DNA of 64,000 nucleotides from Enoplolaimus lenunculus. Lineage: Eukaryota > Nematoda > Enoplea > Enoplida > Thoracostomopsidae. Below are positions 33,568 to 46,900 of the stretch, in pieces. The notes beneath the pieces are model-generated. The model saw only the letters and a program-made list of their open reading frames with translations, made no database searches and was not told where the DNA came from. Location of the stretch: NCBI GenBank assembly GCA_030248215.1, contig JASANG010000061.1:1-64000 (forward strand), read 5' to 3'. The stretch's first letter is position 1. Each line of letters begins with the position of its first letter. The position numbers were made by a program, and so were the translations under genes.

Positions 33568-36265
33568 GTTGCAGTGTTAAGTTTATACAATACTTCTATT
33601 ATGGATTAACTAGCACAAGAAACGTGCCGTGCGGGGCATCATGTTACTAAACCTACTCGCCAGAAGGATTTGAAAACCTTTAACCGTGTGGTTTTTGGGT
33701 ATGCGAAAAGCAACGGGTTTCGACCTTTGAGGGGTATATGTATGCCGAGCTTCACTCAACAAAGTGTAGTTTTGATATATAAAGCTATTTCAGTACAGTG
33801 AAAGATTGGAATATACACCGAAATTTTCAAACTCAAATATATATACATATCATTGGCAGACCCAGAAATTTTCTTCGGGATAGGAGAGCCGTCTTTTAGA
33901 AGTTATTTTTCACATTTTAGACCACATAATGTTTTTCGTTTTAAACAATAAACAATTTTAAATAACTTGTTACATAAATCAATATTTTTCGTCTCAGGTC
34001 ACAATCTCAGAACTGAGGTCGGGCACGATATGACTGCGTTTCCGAAAAACTTAAATTTGCTGGAATAATATATAAATGCTATTAGTTTGGCAGGTTGAAA
34101 AGTAACGTTCAAATTTTATTAAGCTGCTGCTATTCTGACATAAATTATTGATGTATTGGAAATTTACAAAAATGCAAGATTCGGATTTGGCAAATTAGCA
34201 ATTTATTAGGACTCGGTAAAATACTGGATTTGGTGCCACCCTGATATATACATATTATATTAGAACTTAAGTTAAAGAAACGGAATTTCCCTGGAACCCT
34301 GATAAGTACGTACATATATACATGAACAAATTACCTACATATTAAATAACAGGTGGACACCAGGTAGCAACAACCGGATATCCGGTACCGGTCTATCTGA
34401 TCTAAATCCTATATATCGTATCCGGTTCTGATACGTGTAAACCTAGCGGACACCAGAAGTCTTCGGTTGAGGTGCTGAATACCATAAAACGGTTTTAGAA
34501 GTAATAGTCAATATTTTGCTGTGATTTGAAAGCCGTTGCTATTCCTGGCAAGTCAAAGAGCTTAAGGTTTAACACACGGGAATTAATTTCCATTCAGCAA
34601 CCATGTGCTTTTACGTGAATCAAACACTTCAACGTTACACATCATTTATACCCCAACGTAAACATTCCACTAACGCCCGGTTTCGATCAAATTTCGCTAT
34701 CCGGCTACGGGGTAAATCGATATCTGGTCGCGCCCTGGTAGGAACTTACCTCAGCGACGCCTGTATCACTATTAGAAGGTAGTGACCTCGAAATATCGAT
34801 ATTCGGATTGGGGTGGCTATCCACAGAGCAAACACGGTCGTACTGCATCTTGAGCAATGGAGTTTTTTCAGAACTCATAGATCATACGTTTTCATCTTGG
34901 TACTAACAAACCGAAGCACAATAGTTTTTCTGACAAATTTGGAATCATATATGTATACTACAAAATATTGTATACGTATACACAATCTGCAAACAGGCAA
35001 TTAAAATGTTAGCACGGAGCAACCGAAATTCCGGTGCGGATAAGAAAATCCGGTACTTTTCCTATTGGAAATGCTTAAATTGAAAATAAAAAAACGGCAT
35101 AGTCTTACTTATGTATTTTCTAAAAATTTTCCAAGTGTGTATTGTCAAACCATACGGGTATAAATTTGTGTCAAACTTAATACGTACGTACTTAATTTAT
35201 TAATGGAACGTTTACAAATGAAGAAATAACAAGCACGCATAAAAAATAGCACAATTTTCATTCTGTATATATTGCTAAAATTTCAATTATTGCTTATAAA
35301 TGATTGTTACAGTAACCGGTATTTTTTCGCTTTCTGGTTCGTGTTCCGATTTCGGTATTTTTTTCCCTTTCCCGTTCCAATTCAGGTAATTTGTAATTCC
35401 AGCTGCATGTTGACTGTTAGGTGTTAGTTTTAAATTCCATCGGAGCTCATCCAGTTGACCTCCATCTTTCGCCCACCTTGTTACCCGGGATCAACAGGAT
35501 ATAAATTTCTCCAGATACACAGATGTTGGTTTTTACCGGACAATAACCGCGATCACATATATCCGGCCCGATTCCTGGTTGTTAACACCATCTCCCGCAT
35601 ATAAAACTGACACTAGTTTTAAAGTCGTCAAATGAACTGCAGGTCAATTCGTGGTACCTGCAGCCAGGGAGCGACCGGACATCTGGTTCCCGTTTAAAAT
35701 CCGGCAAAAACTGATATACGCATCCTGTATCCGGCATAAACCTACTGGATATTTACAGTTGTGGTCCCGAATGTTATAATACTGCTTTTAACAAGACGTT
35801 GAGCGTATTTAACATCTTGCTGCAAATTCATTTCTGGGCAAGTCAAGAAGTTCAAGTTTTGATACGTTTCATCTACTTTTAACTTATGTAAGCAAGCGAG
35901 AGTTAAGCGCATTTTTTGCATTAAATAATTTTTCAGTTTATAAGCAGCAATTATGAACTTTCTGACAGACGAAACCTTGAGCACGCTTAAAATACAGCGA
36001 CAAATAAATATTTTTTCTTTCAAATGGCCTATTTGGCAGGTTGATAAACTTCGCAGGCAAGATACAGCCGTCATAGCTTGGTTTATAATAAACAAAAATT
36101 TCGTTGGTTTTTAATTTACTCATAAGAAAATTACCCCCAATTATTAAAAAATTACCTAAGTTACTCATGCAGAACGTTTTATAAGCTTGACATAAGCAAA
36201 AAAATAAATAATAAAATATTGTTATTTTTGCCGGCTTCTTATAACAACTCAAAATACTAGCGTCC
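33568..36265. other. intergenic with decayed hAT-like fragments
   Basis: Isolated ends and word runs: a right end GGTGCCACCCTG near 34241-34252, ATCCGG/CCGGTACCGG words near 34380 and 35520-35740, and CCGG words near 35310-35400. Long AT-rich minus-strand frames near 35742-36267 overlap each other and show no protein features. Confidence 0.4.
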
Positions 36266-37240
36266 AACTGGAATTAGAATTAGCCGGAATTTGAAAAAAT
36301 GACCGGAGATAGAACCGGAACAGGAAACTAAAAATTACAGGGCACCGAAAAATTCATTTTAATTTTGGTTTTTGCAATATCATTGGTGAATTAATAACCC
36401 TAGTTGGAAATAGGTAATCACTTTATCTGCTGTATTTTAGATTTTCATAATCCATGAAGGCGAAATCTAACTTCTGTAGTTTATTTTGGTTGTTGTCAAG
36501 GTTTATATACAATGCTAATTAAGTCTATTTAATCTTTATCATCATTTTTAGTAAAACAATCTTAATTTGTATCGATTAAAATCTAATACAGGAAACTCTA
36601 ATAACGGTAAAACCCGGCAAAATACGAATACCTACATAATAAGTCATAAAAATTCGTAAGAAAACGAAGAACAGGTGCAAATGCTACTGAAGGCACGACC
36701 AGTGTTTACGGATGGACCGGTCTCGATTGTCAATTTGTGGACAACACCGAAAACATTAAAACTTTCAAAATAAATTTATTCTAATGCTTTTTTCGCAGTT
36801 TTCTGTGTTTTTTATAGTTTTTTTGCGTCTTTATATATAATCAGTGCATATCATAGTTTAGCGTGCAACAGGAAATACGTACAATTTACCGGAACCGGAG
36901 TTTGAAAAAATTATCGGAAACGGAACTAATTTCGATGATTTTCGGCGATTGTCAAGGTTTATATATACTATACGTATGAAACATAATTTTTTATCATCAT
37001 TTTAAGTACGTAAATATCTTAATTTTCACCGACAAAAATTTAATACCGGAATTTTTAATTCCGGTAAAAATTAACCGAAACCAGAAGGTCAAAAAATGCC
37101 GGAACCGGAATTCTGCTTGCACCCTGTCAGGGTCAACCGGAATTCGTGTTCCGGCCGGAATTCCTGCATAAATTGAATTCCTGTTCCTGTTCCTGCTTTC
37201 AAAGATGCAGGAACAGGAATTTTTACGGTTTTGTGGCAAA
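36266..37240. mobile_element. decayed CCGGAA-type MITE copies
   Basis: At least two remnants: one from about 36266 (TAGCCGGAATTTG... with an interior like the intact copies), and one from about 36860 to 37126 ending CTTGCACCCTG. Immediately after begins another left end (TCAGGGTCAACCGGAATTCG) with GAACAGGAA/TTCCTGTTCC words. Confidence 0.6.
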
Positions 37241-37639
37241 TTATTCATAAACATTTGAATATTGGAAACTTGTCTTTAGAAAAATTATTTCGGAATTATA
37301 TAATGCTTTTCAGTTAGTTCAATTTTGTTAATAAACTGTTGCTGAAGTGATTTTGCAAAACTTGGTGATGAAATAGCTGTTTCGGAAATGCAAATTGTTT
37401 CAAATTCTGGTTCGTATTTCATTCTGGAATTATTATAAATGACGGACCATCATGCCGTTGCGCCAGTTTCATATATTGTTGACAGGTTGTCTGTAATATT
37501 TTCGTGAACTTGATATTCTCGCAAGGTATAATAACGTGTGCGGGGTACCAGCGCGCGTGACTGCTACTTTGCGGATAACAGCTTTTGTATTCCGTGCTCT
37601 GCTATATTTTGTGATCGGGGGTCGAATTGGTGTTTTAAA

Positions 37640-38020
37640 TTTTTCAGCCGTTTATTAGGTACAGAATAATTTGCATAATTGGTTAAAGCCTAAACTAGGA
37701 CTTTTTAAGATATTTCACTAATTATTAGGGTAAAAAGCAATCTAATTATACGCAATCTAATTTCAGCAATAAAGGGTTTTTGGGTGCGAGGAATCTGAAA
37801 AATGGTCTGCAAACCTTCAGAAACGATATTTGAATAGTTAGCTAATTTGCATATTAGCATACGGAATTGATTATTTTAAATTAGGACTTTTTGTTCACTA
37901 ATTATTAGGGTTACAAGCAATCTAATTTCAGCAATAAAAGTTTTGTGGGTACGAGGAATTTGAATAAATTGTCTATAAACCTTCAAAACCGATAATTTAG
38001 TTGTTGGTTAATAGCTAATT
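37640..38020. repeat. dispersed monomers of the 268-bp satellite, inverted relative to the 47.8-kb array
   Basis: GCCGTTTATTAG ... AGCAATCTAATTTCAGCAATAAA ... GGGTTTTTGGGTGCGAG appears twice (about 37645-37860 and 37865-38010), and again in part near 38435-38620. Read in reverse these match the tandem unit at 47.8-48.6 kb. Confidence 0.65.
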
Positions 38021-38031
38021 TCGGGGTGCAA

Positions 38032-38425
38032 TCGGAATTCCGATTCCGATTAGAATTTCGATCAAAACGAGTTCCGATTACGATTCCGATTGCACAATCA
38101 ATCGGAATCGGAAAATTAACATTTTAATTTTAGGCCTACTTGTTGTGATATGTTGTATATATAAAAATTCTGTATTCTATTAAATTGTTTTCGATAAGTC
38201 AACTTATCAATAATTGATTGTAGTTTAGCTTTACAGAGCCAAAAATGATTGGCAATTTGTTCATACAACATTTTTGAGAATTGTTGCCAGCCAACAGACA
38301 CCCTAAATCAATATTATACCTGTTAATACAAATTATCCGCATAGTCACAAATTTTGTAGTTCCGATTCCGATATAAATTTGCTGTTCCGATCTGATTCCG
38401 ATTCCGGTACAATCCAGTTCCGCTT
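38032..38425. mobile_element. hAT-like MITE, GATTCC subfamily
   Basis: Left part GGGGTGCAATCGGAATTCCG with GATTCCGATT words, right part TTCCGATTCCGGTACAATCC. The ~250-bp interior (TTATCAATAATTGATTG, TGTTGCCAGCCAACAGAC) is shared with 45425-45765. Borders are approximate and the ends are partly decayed. Confidence 0.65.
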
Positions 38426-39024
38426 TTTGCCGTGGCTAATTTGCATATTAGCATATTTGATAAGCCTAAATTAGGGCTTTTGGCAATATTTCACTAATTT
38501 TTAGGGTTAGCTACTGAAGGATTTCCGGGTTCGAGGAATCTCAATAAATTGTTCGCGAACTACCAAAACCGACAAATGAATAGATGGCTACTAACTAATC
38601 CACATATTACCTAAATTGCTTAAGTGTGTTCGAGTTTCGCTCAATACGTGTAGTCCCACTACGACTGGTATACTAGTATATATGCGTATACGTAATATAT
38701 AGAGCTAGCCGTGGCGTTGGCATTGGAGCCGCTCACTAGTTTCGCAGGCAGAACTTGTAAGTCCAATGTATAAAGCAATTTTATGATATTTCGAACCAAA
38801 ATCGCAAATATCCCAGGGTCGCGGTTCGATTTTCGGCGTGGTCCCTTTTACCAGAGTCCGCCCATGACCATCCATCATATTTTCTATATACTGGATATAT
38901 TGTTCAAAATCCGTAAATTTACCATTACGCTCACGGTGTGGCCCCAATGTCAGTCAAGGCAGGAACAAGTGACGGATTCGGATGGTTCTGTTGTTGTTGT
39001 TTCATCCCCATCCAGCTGCACTCG

Positions 39025-39702
39025 TCATGCATCGGTCGGCAGCCGCAGGCGGCGGCATTCGCGTAGAAACTTGATCACATTGACGGGATCGTCGAACAGG
39101 GCGGCCTTGGTCGGGATTTCGCCGAAAGTGGTCAGCCTCTTTGTACAGTGGCGTGGGCACTCACACAGGACGTGTTGGAAGGTGTCGTCGGCCATGAGAC
39201 AATCTTGGCATTTGGGGTCATCGGCGGCGTTGATGCGAGATAGAAACGATCTCAGGAGCGGGCAGTGCTCCCCTGCTCGTAGCTGGGATAGTATGATTCG
39301 TTCGTAGCGAGAGAGGCTTGCTTCTTTGTCCCGAACGGGGGGAGGCCTGACTCCACCCGGCTGTGTGGGGTGGGAGAGTGAGGAACGCCATAAATCTTTC
39401 AGATGACAATCAATCTGTGCTAGGGCAGTCCTGATGTCGATAGGGATGTCGGATTGGTCTAGTAAGGTGGCATCTTTGGCGATCGAATCAACTCTTTCGT
39501 TTCCCTCCAAACCGACATGACCAGGTATCCACTGCAAAATAACCCGGCATCGTATGGAGGAGAGGTCGGCTAAGGTTTTCCAGATCTTGTCCTCAAGCAT
39601 GTGGCAGCATTGGCTGGGCCACGTCTCAGACTTTCCAGTGCTGACTGGGAGTCTGACAGCAAGAGCGCCGTACGGTCCCGTTGTTGGTGTGCCCAGAGCC
39701 AC
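39025..39702 (-). pseudogene. LINE RNase H C-terminal part and Cys/His tail
   Basis: In a different frame from the upstream reverse transcriptase part; overlaps its end. It shows KIWKTLADLSS, then WIPGHVGLEGNERVDSIAKDA, the last RNase H motif with its Asp, followed by a ~120-residue tail with KCQDC...FQHVLCECP, a Cys/His cluster common in such LINE proteins. One frameshift near 39600 would explain the split. Confidence 0.85.
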
Positions 39703-41375
39703 TTTAACGCGGCATCTATAGCTACGAGTTCCGCTCTGTAGCTGCTGCAGATTGCGCCGGCGGCCAGTTTGATGGTGTGTTCAATGCCAAATTTGTCAAT
39801 AATCAGAACGCCGCTACCGCCGCTCTTCGTGCCCTCCTGCACCGAACCGTCGGACCATATGCGGATGTCTGCAGTCGAGAGTTGGCTGATTCTTTCTTGT
39901 GCGATGGCAGCGAGTTGTTCTGGCGGATCTGACTTGGAGCAGGGCACATGAAGCTTCGCATGGACCTCAAGGTTACATGGGCTGGACCATGGCTCGATTT
40001 TGTGGTGTAGCCGTAGATCTTCTCTTGGGGATTCGGGGATTCCCGATTCAATGACGGTGCTTTTTCCCGCGTTACGCCAGGAGTTCCTTACTAGTCTGGT
40101 TCGCACGTGCTGCTCTGCTACCGTACGCCGCGGGTTGCTTGCAGGCAAGCGAAGTGATTTCTCTACCGCCTTGGCCGGGAGTGACTTCTGGAAAAACTTG
40201 ATAGGCAGGAGACCCGCTTCATTCAAAACTAGGTCCTGGGGAGTACCGCGAACGCATCCCGTGATCGTACGTGCACTAGAATTAACTATGGTTTGAAGGT
40301 CTTTGATATTGGAGTCAGCTGTACTGGGTAACCAAGCAGAGCCGCAGTATTGGATCGCCGAGTGAATGTATGCCAGATACAGTGAACGTAGATCTTCTTT
40401 CGAGCAACCCCACTTTTTTCCTGCTACTGCACGAACCACTTGGTTTCGTTTTTCTAGACGGCTGCGCAGTGCCTGGATGTGTGCCTTGAAGGACAGGGCT
40501 CTATCGAACTTCACACCAAGAAAGGTGGGCGCTTCAGAGAACGGGATCGCGGAACCGTTCAACATTAAGTTGGGAGTCCACCTCGAACTGGTTTCCAAGG
40601 GATGGTTGGAAAAGTATGTGCATCCGCACTTCGATACGTTGACTGTCATCTTCCAGCGTGTTGTCCATACGTGCAATCGATCTAGGGCAGCTTGGAGAGC
40701 TTCTTCTGCAGATGCCAGGCTTTGGTCCGTACACCACAGGGCTAAATCATCAGCGAATAACGAGGCTTGTATACCATCAGGCATTTCATCTAGGATATCG
40801 TTGATGAAAAGCAGGAATAAGGTGGGTGATAAGACGCAACCTTGCGGGACACCTGACCGGAAACGGAGTTTTTCGCTTACAGCACCCTCAAACTCCACGC
40901 AGGCCCTTCTATCAGACAGGAACGCGCGCAACCATTTGGCCTGGCAATGAGGAAGGGGATACTGCAGCATCTTCGCAAGTAGGCCATCCCTCCACACATT
41001 ATCGAAGGCCCTGGAAAAGTCTATTAGGACGAGAACGGTGCGCCGTGAGGGGCTGTTGTTGAGACCGTCGGCTATGCTCTGCGTCATGCGTAGAACTTGG
41101 TCTTCTGTAGAACGCATTTCCCTGAAACCCGCTTGAAGACTGCAGAAGGAATCCGTGGACTCCAACGTGTAGCTGACCCGTTGTTTTACCATGCGCTCGT
41201 AAAGCTTTCCAAGGCAGGATGTTAGACAATCGGATGGTTCTACGGCTTGTGTTTCAGGATCTATGATGTTAGCGTAATCGCCCTTCACCAACGGCACGGC
41301 CGGTTTTCTAGATTTACTATGAAACGTTTTTACAAGAAAGGCACAGTTATGGTTATACACAGAAATGTTATGCAA
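39570..41375 (-). pseudogene. LINE reverse transcriptase-RNase H frame, truncated
   Basis: 601 codons open. The first ~50 residues are only weakly family-like; from LTSCLGKLYERM onwards the reverse transcriptase is clear: IDFSRAFDNVW (about 119-129), SGVPQGCVLSPTLFLLFIND (about 174-193), the catalytic LFADDLALW (about 206-214) and FLGVKFD. RNase H begins near residue 502 with WSDGS (first catalytic Asp, 509), then YRAELVAIDAAL (Glu) and LLLSDSQSAL (Asp). Between EPSD and LTSCLGK the usual YRPI-type residues are missing, which suggests a small in-frame deletion. The frame is lost late in RNase H, near 39600, and the rest continues in another frame (39025-39702). Confidence 0.88.
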
Positions 41376-41550
41376 CGATAATATACTACACGGCGTTTAC
41401 CGCCCAGAGTTAAGCCTAACTTCTGGTCTGTCCGGCGACAAGTCTTAACGTGACACCGAGCACTAAGAAATTGGCTTATGTTATGTCTGATACCAATACA
41501 AGTTAACTTTACACGCGTGCTCTGAGCGAACACGCGAACAGGATAGTTTA

Positions 41551-41660
41551 ACGGCCAAATTATAACACCGGAATTTTTAAATCCGGTAAAAATTTATCAG
41601 AACCGGAACCGGAAGGTGAGAAAATGCCCGAACCAAAACCGGAATTCCGGTTGCACCCTG
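41551..41660. mobile_element. right half of a CCGGAA-type MITE
   Basis: Matches the last ~110 bp of the intact copies (ACGGCCAAATTATAACACCG ... AATTCCGGTTGCACCCTG). The left half is absent, lost near the LINE 5' border. Confidence 0.8.
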
Positions 41661-43361
41661 GCCCCCATGTATACCTATTTTGCATGAATTTATACAATTT
41701 TTATATTTATTTCCGTTTCTTTTTCGTATATTTGTTTTTGTTGTTTTCTGATTCGTTCTTTCGTGCCCGTCACAGCCATTTTATCACTAGCTATGTCATT
41801 CTTCCCGTATACCACACAACCAAGACTTCGCTGACAAAATGGGTACTGTCAGGTTCGAATTCTCAAGCTACGGATCGTTAAGCGAAGGCCCTACCACTGC
41901 GACTCGTAGCCGGGTCCTCCAACTGTTTTCTATCGGGTACTGCACAATGGAAAAAGAAAAGTCAACACGTAACACACGTTACATAGCAGCTACGCAGTAC
42001 ACACAACGTAGTACACTGTCGGGTATTGCTTGATGGAATACCCGAGTGAATAGCATACATGTAAAAGATATGAAAAATACAAAAAATACGAAAACGCATA
42101 AGAAATAATTTGCTTTGAAAGTTTCATTTTTTCAGAGATGACCAAAAGTTGGCTGCGACAAATAATTTCATGACCGGCCTCCGTCCATCCCTGGCTCGGT
42201 TTAAGGCTATTATTTTTGCTAAGGCTTAGGTTTAGTTACTGAGCCACTTTACGCTGAAGTATAGGCTTACCATTAGGAATAATAAGTGAACGTACACGGT
42301 CACATGCAAACATTTATATTACATGTGTGACAGAAAAAATATGTAAAAGTAAGTCAATCAGTGCTATGGTACTTGGCATAAATACGAATGATGGTAGGTA
42401 TAATTTTTTGAAGTTTAAAAATAATATTCGGTAAGCAAGTTGAAATACCAGAGCCGGAGCTGGATGTCGATTTTCTACCTGAGCCAAAGCTGTATATTCC
42501 GTTGTACCTTGGACTTTAAAACTCAAAGTAAAGCAAAATCCACTAGCCATGTTATTAAACTTTTGATACAGAAAATAAAAAATTTTTATCTCTAAATCTA
42601 GCCGACTATTTGTTTCGAGCCATACTTGAGAAAACAATTTTATTTGTTTCGAGCCATACTTGAGAAAACAATTTTTCAGTCATTGCTCCTAACAGTATGT
42701 ACTTTTGGAGACTAACGCACCGCTGTCTGGTTTTAACAATTATCCTAGCATATGCCAGCACAACATTTCAAGAACATAGAGCTATAAGGTTCATTTCATT
42801 TTGCAATCTCAAGCATAAATTCCAAACTTGCACGGATTAAATCATGAGAAAGTTATGATTTTTGTTAATGCAATTTACAGTATAGTTACGCAAAACTGGG
42901 AATAAAACGCATAACCTGAAGCTCAGTCAACATAAAATATTTGTAGAATAGTCTTGGCTATTTACGTAGTCTTCAGTGCCTGGGTTAGTGAGAAAGCGAT
43001 ACGTATTATACACCGACACCTTATATGTCCCGTTTTAAAGTATAACCTAATTTACGTAGCTAACCAATTTCATGGCTGCAGTGATGAGTGTATTTGTTTT
43101 GCAAGATTTCTGATATCATTAGCTGAAACAATTTAGCGCAAATTTCTAAACTGGTCTGTTTATCTGTTTTTGTCAGTAAACGAGTATGAACTAAGGGATA
43201 AGCGGTAACAGGTTACTAATTGATTCACTAAAATTAAATCAGTCGAAACGAAACTTATTGTTTTTAAATAGTACCTGCGTTGCAGCGCATTTTTATTGGA
43301 AATAGAAGAAATAATTGGTTGTGGTTTTTAGGGAGCCATTGAAAAAATTAATTTGGCTAGT
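41661..43361. other. intergenic, mostly unassigned
   Basis: An inverted decayed element with CCAGAGCCGGAGC and related words lies near 42300-42510, similar to 28950-29182. No gene seen. Confidence 0.4.
42607..42676. repeat. 34-bp tandem duplication
   Basis: TTGTTTCGAGCCATACTTGA and the following AGAAAACAATTT are repeated head to tail with no changes in the shared part. Confidence 0.9.
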
Positions 43362-43893
43362 CAGGGTGCAGTCCTAATTGCAACTTACCGGAACCGGAAA
43401 GTTAAAAATGCAATATGTAAGCATGCGAGGCATGCTTGTCCTAGTGCATATGCAATAAATGCAATGCACATTGTGTTGTATGCTTGCTGGCAGCATACAG
43501 TCGACAGATATAGTCGACGAAAAATGCAGTTGGAGAGGCGGGCTGCGTGGCACAGTGGTAGAATATTTGCGTACGATGCGTAGGCTGAGGGTTCGATCCC
43601 CGCTCCGGAAACCCGCTTTTCCAGCTGCTTAGTTAAAAGGTCTGAAGTCCCAGTTCCTACCTTGACTGACACAATAGATTTTCATTATCCACGGGCAACC
43701 GAAATCCACCTTTAATGGTTATTGTCAAAGTTTATATATTATATACTGATAAATATCTATTTCATTTTTGTATTTTTTTAGAAAGATGCTTAATTTCCAT
43801 CGATCAAATTTTAATACCGGAATTTTTAATTCCGGTAAATTTGCCGTAACGGAAAGTAAAAAATGCCAGAACTGAAATTCCCGTTGCACCCTG
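43362..43893. mobile_element. CCGGAA-type MITE interrupted by a SINE
   Basis: Ends CAGGGTGCAGTCCTAATTG and CCGTTGCACCCTG; the flanks TGGCTAGT and TGACTAGC match at 6 of 8 positions. The interior is longer than in other copies because foreign sequence, including the SINE at 43531-43671, lies inside it. Confidence 0.78.
43531..43671 (+). mobile_element. tRNA-derived SINE
   Basis: The head resembles a tRNA gene: an A-box-like TGGCACAGTGG and a B-box-like GGTTCGATCCC, but the acceptor arms do not pair, so it is not a tRNA gene. The body ends in AGTTCCTACCTTGACTGACA, the same terminal bases as the LINE at 38948. A second copy, inverted, is at 44272-44390. Confidence 0.78.
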
Positions 43894-43976
43894 TGACTAG
43901 CAACTTGGAAACCTAATGTTTATGCTCTTTCAGCAAAAGTATCAATTTTATGTCTGTATATACAGTTCGTAGATGA

Positions 43977-46900
43977 ATGGCCAACTCTAATGAGTGCAAC
44001 GCAGCAGTATCCTCACTGCATGAACAAATCAATCATTTGAATATTCAGTCTGACCAAAACAGTGTTGGAACATCAAAACTGTCTATAAATGCAGTTGAAT
44101 TTGTTCCTGGTCGCAGCCAGCATAATGTGAGCGCATAAGTGAACTATCTATACTTAGCTAACTTCTGTTTATATATAAAATTATCAGTTTTGAGCTGATA
44201 CTGGAAGTACTGGTACATATTTCGCTCGTGTTATTCGAAGCTTACTAACATTAATTTGCAACTTCGTTGCACTGTCAGTCTAGGTAGGCACTGGGACTCC
44301 AGAACTTTTTAATTTTTCGTACTAGAGACCCTTAGGTAGACGCCCTACCAACCGCTGCGCCCCGCAGCACGCCTCTCCCGCTAATTTTCGTTAACTTTAT
44401 AATGTGTCGACCACCGTGCAAAGCGGAACTGGATTATACCGGAATTCGCAAACTTAAAAGCCATTAACAAGTAGCATTTATTTTAGCCGAGCACTAGTGG
44501 AGGTGCCCACCTACATTCACAACAGACGATGTCATATCAAAACGGTCCTCATGAATATCAAATGATGAACGGCGGTGTACCAGCTCCTTTAGTGCCACAT
44601 CCAACAGCATCAATCGACGATATTTTAAATTATGTCTATCAAACACTTGATTATTTGGTAAAGCAACCGGGTGAATATGACGAAATTGCACCAGAACTTT
44701 CCTATTATTTATCTGTTCATGTGACTGACAAGAAATCACTAGTTTTGGTGATGGAACTAATTTTTGAATCGGTGAGTTTCGTTTCGAAATTTTGTATAAT
44801 TGGATCGATTGAAAATGTAAATATATATTAGAGATGTCCCGGGGCCGGGGCCAGCAAAATAAACTAATCTTCAAATTTAGTGTACCTTTTTCGTAAGCAT
44901 GTATCTGGGACTACGATACTGTTTTATCATATCGCGTCACGCGACATTTTGTTGATACTCCCATCAGGGTGCAACCGGAATTACAATTTATCGGAACCGG
45001 AACCGGAATTTGAAATTTTTACCGGAACGGGAACCGGAAACGGAACCGGAAAGTGAAAAATGCATTTCACCAAAAATTTCATTTTAATCTTGTTTTTTGC
45101 TCTATTATTTGTGAAATAACCTTAGTCGAACATAGGTATTTATTTTATTTGTTGTATTTTAGATTTTCGTCGTCGACTGAAGTGAAATCCACCATCAATG
45201 GCTTATATTCGGAGTACAAGTGGCTTTCAAAAGAGATTCTTAAAAATTAGCAAAGTTAAGAAAACGCCAAATTTTAACACCGGAATTTTTAAATCCGGTA
45301 AAAATTTACCGGAACCGGAACCGGAAGGTGAAAAAATGCCGGAACCGGAATTCCGGTTGCACCCTGATTTCCATTCTCCCGTATCGTGAAGTTAGTGTTA
45401 ATATATCGCGTCACGCGTTTTGCATATGGTGATGTAATAGAAATCGGAATTGTGAAATTTGAATTTTAATTTTCTTTTTTGATACATTGTATATCTCAAA
45501 TTTCTGTATTATTTATCTGTTTGCTTTCGATGAGTTAACTTATCAATAATTGATTGTAGATTAGCTTTTACAGAACCAAAAATCATCGCCAAATTGTTTA
45601 TGCAACCTTTTTGAAAATTGTTGCCAGCCAACAGACAACCTAAATCAACATGATATTTTTCAATACAAATTATCTGTACAGTCACAAAATTTCTAGTTCC
45701 GAGATTCCGATTACAATTCCTGTTAAATTTGCTGACCGATTCGGTATAATCCCGATCCACTTTCCACCCTTCCCTAAATATAGGTACGTAACCGTCTGAC
45801 ACGCAGTCACGCAGTCTAAGCAAGCTGAATCTTATGCAGGCAAGAGAAACATGACTTTTTAAATATCTAAACCCGAATTACTTCTGACCTGGTTACAGTC
45901 CGGAACCATAAGTACTAAAACTTTGCAAAAAAATGATGATCTGTGTTAACACAATTTCCAATGAACTAAGAAATGTTTTCGAACACAGCTGGATTCTGCA
46001 TTATGCAAACTGATTCCAATTCTGAACCGTCAATTTTTGTTGAATCTTAAACGGAATCCGAACTTTTGTTGCCACCATGTCTTTACAAAGACCGTTTTTG
46101 AATCACAACTGGCACCAACCTGCTTGCTCTATAGTTGAACCTGTTTGCATTCATTTCAGGTGATATCTTTGCCAAATTGCGCTTACATATGCGCCAAATT
46201 GTGTTGCTATTTATGCGATCATTACAACGTGCAGTCATCGGAAAACTTCAGATTTTTGTTGCTGCAAAAGTAATATGTTTACAATTAATCTTCATCGGAT
46301 GAAAAATTTCTCTCCAGGGTTTTTAGTCGGGACATCTCAATCTTGTCACCTCACAAAACATGATATAACTTGAAACTCATATTTATTTTCTGGAAGAAAC
46401 ACTAAATTACGAACATTTAGAAAACTAGTCTTAATAACAGAATGTTTGAATCCTATCGTAGAGATTCCACCACAGATGTAGGCTAGTTTCTGCTCGGGGC
46501 TTATAGCAGACACTTTGTTGTTTCTTATTATATTAGCGTATTGATAAATAGAAATGTACTGTGAAACAGGGTGCAACCGGAATTATAAAATACCGGAAAC
46601 GGAACCGGAACCGAAAAGTTAAAAAATACCGGAACCGGAAAATAAAAAATATTTGTTGCCGAAAAATTCATTTTTAAGCGCTATTTTATCGCTTTTAATG
46701 CTGTAAACACCCCATTAAGAATGCCAAAATCCTGAAACAAATGCAGTAGGTGAAAACATACGATAAATTATGGAATGTGGCACAAATTCAAAATTCTGGC
46801 AATACACGCTCGGACAATTTTAGATAAACAAGTACGAATAATATGCCAATTTTCTTAAATTTTTGAATGAGAAATAATTTTCAATATCGAAAATACCGGA

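Larger units (their letters stand above)
38948..41375 (-). mobile_element. 5'-truncated LINE with reverse transcriptase and RNase H
   Basis: A non-LTR retrotransposon remnant on the minus strand. It keeps a reverse transcriptase, an RNase H domain and a C-terminal Cys/His segment, followed by an (ACA)n-rich 3' part (38989-39001) and the terminal bases GTTCCTGCCTTGACTGACA. The endonuclease region is missing, so it is 5'-truncated. The domain order with RNase H fits the I/Ingi/R1-like groups rather than RTE or CR1; the exact clade is not settled. The 5' border is uncertain: coding likeness stops near 41310, and a half hAT-type MITE begins at 41551. Confidence 0.88.

Noticed and set aside
35742-36267. 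two overlapping AT-rich minus-strand frames as a gene
   Set aside because: They overlap in different frames, lack domain-like features and adjoin decayed MITE sequence.
40366-40950. 194-codon plus-strand frame
   Set aside because: Antisense shadow of the LINE reverse transcriptase.
43541-43612. functional tRNA gene
   Set aside because: A- and B-box-like words are present but the acceptor arms do not pair, and the sequence continues into a SINE body with a LINE-like tail.
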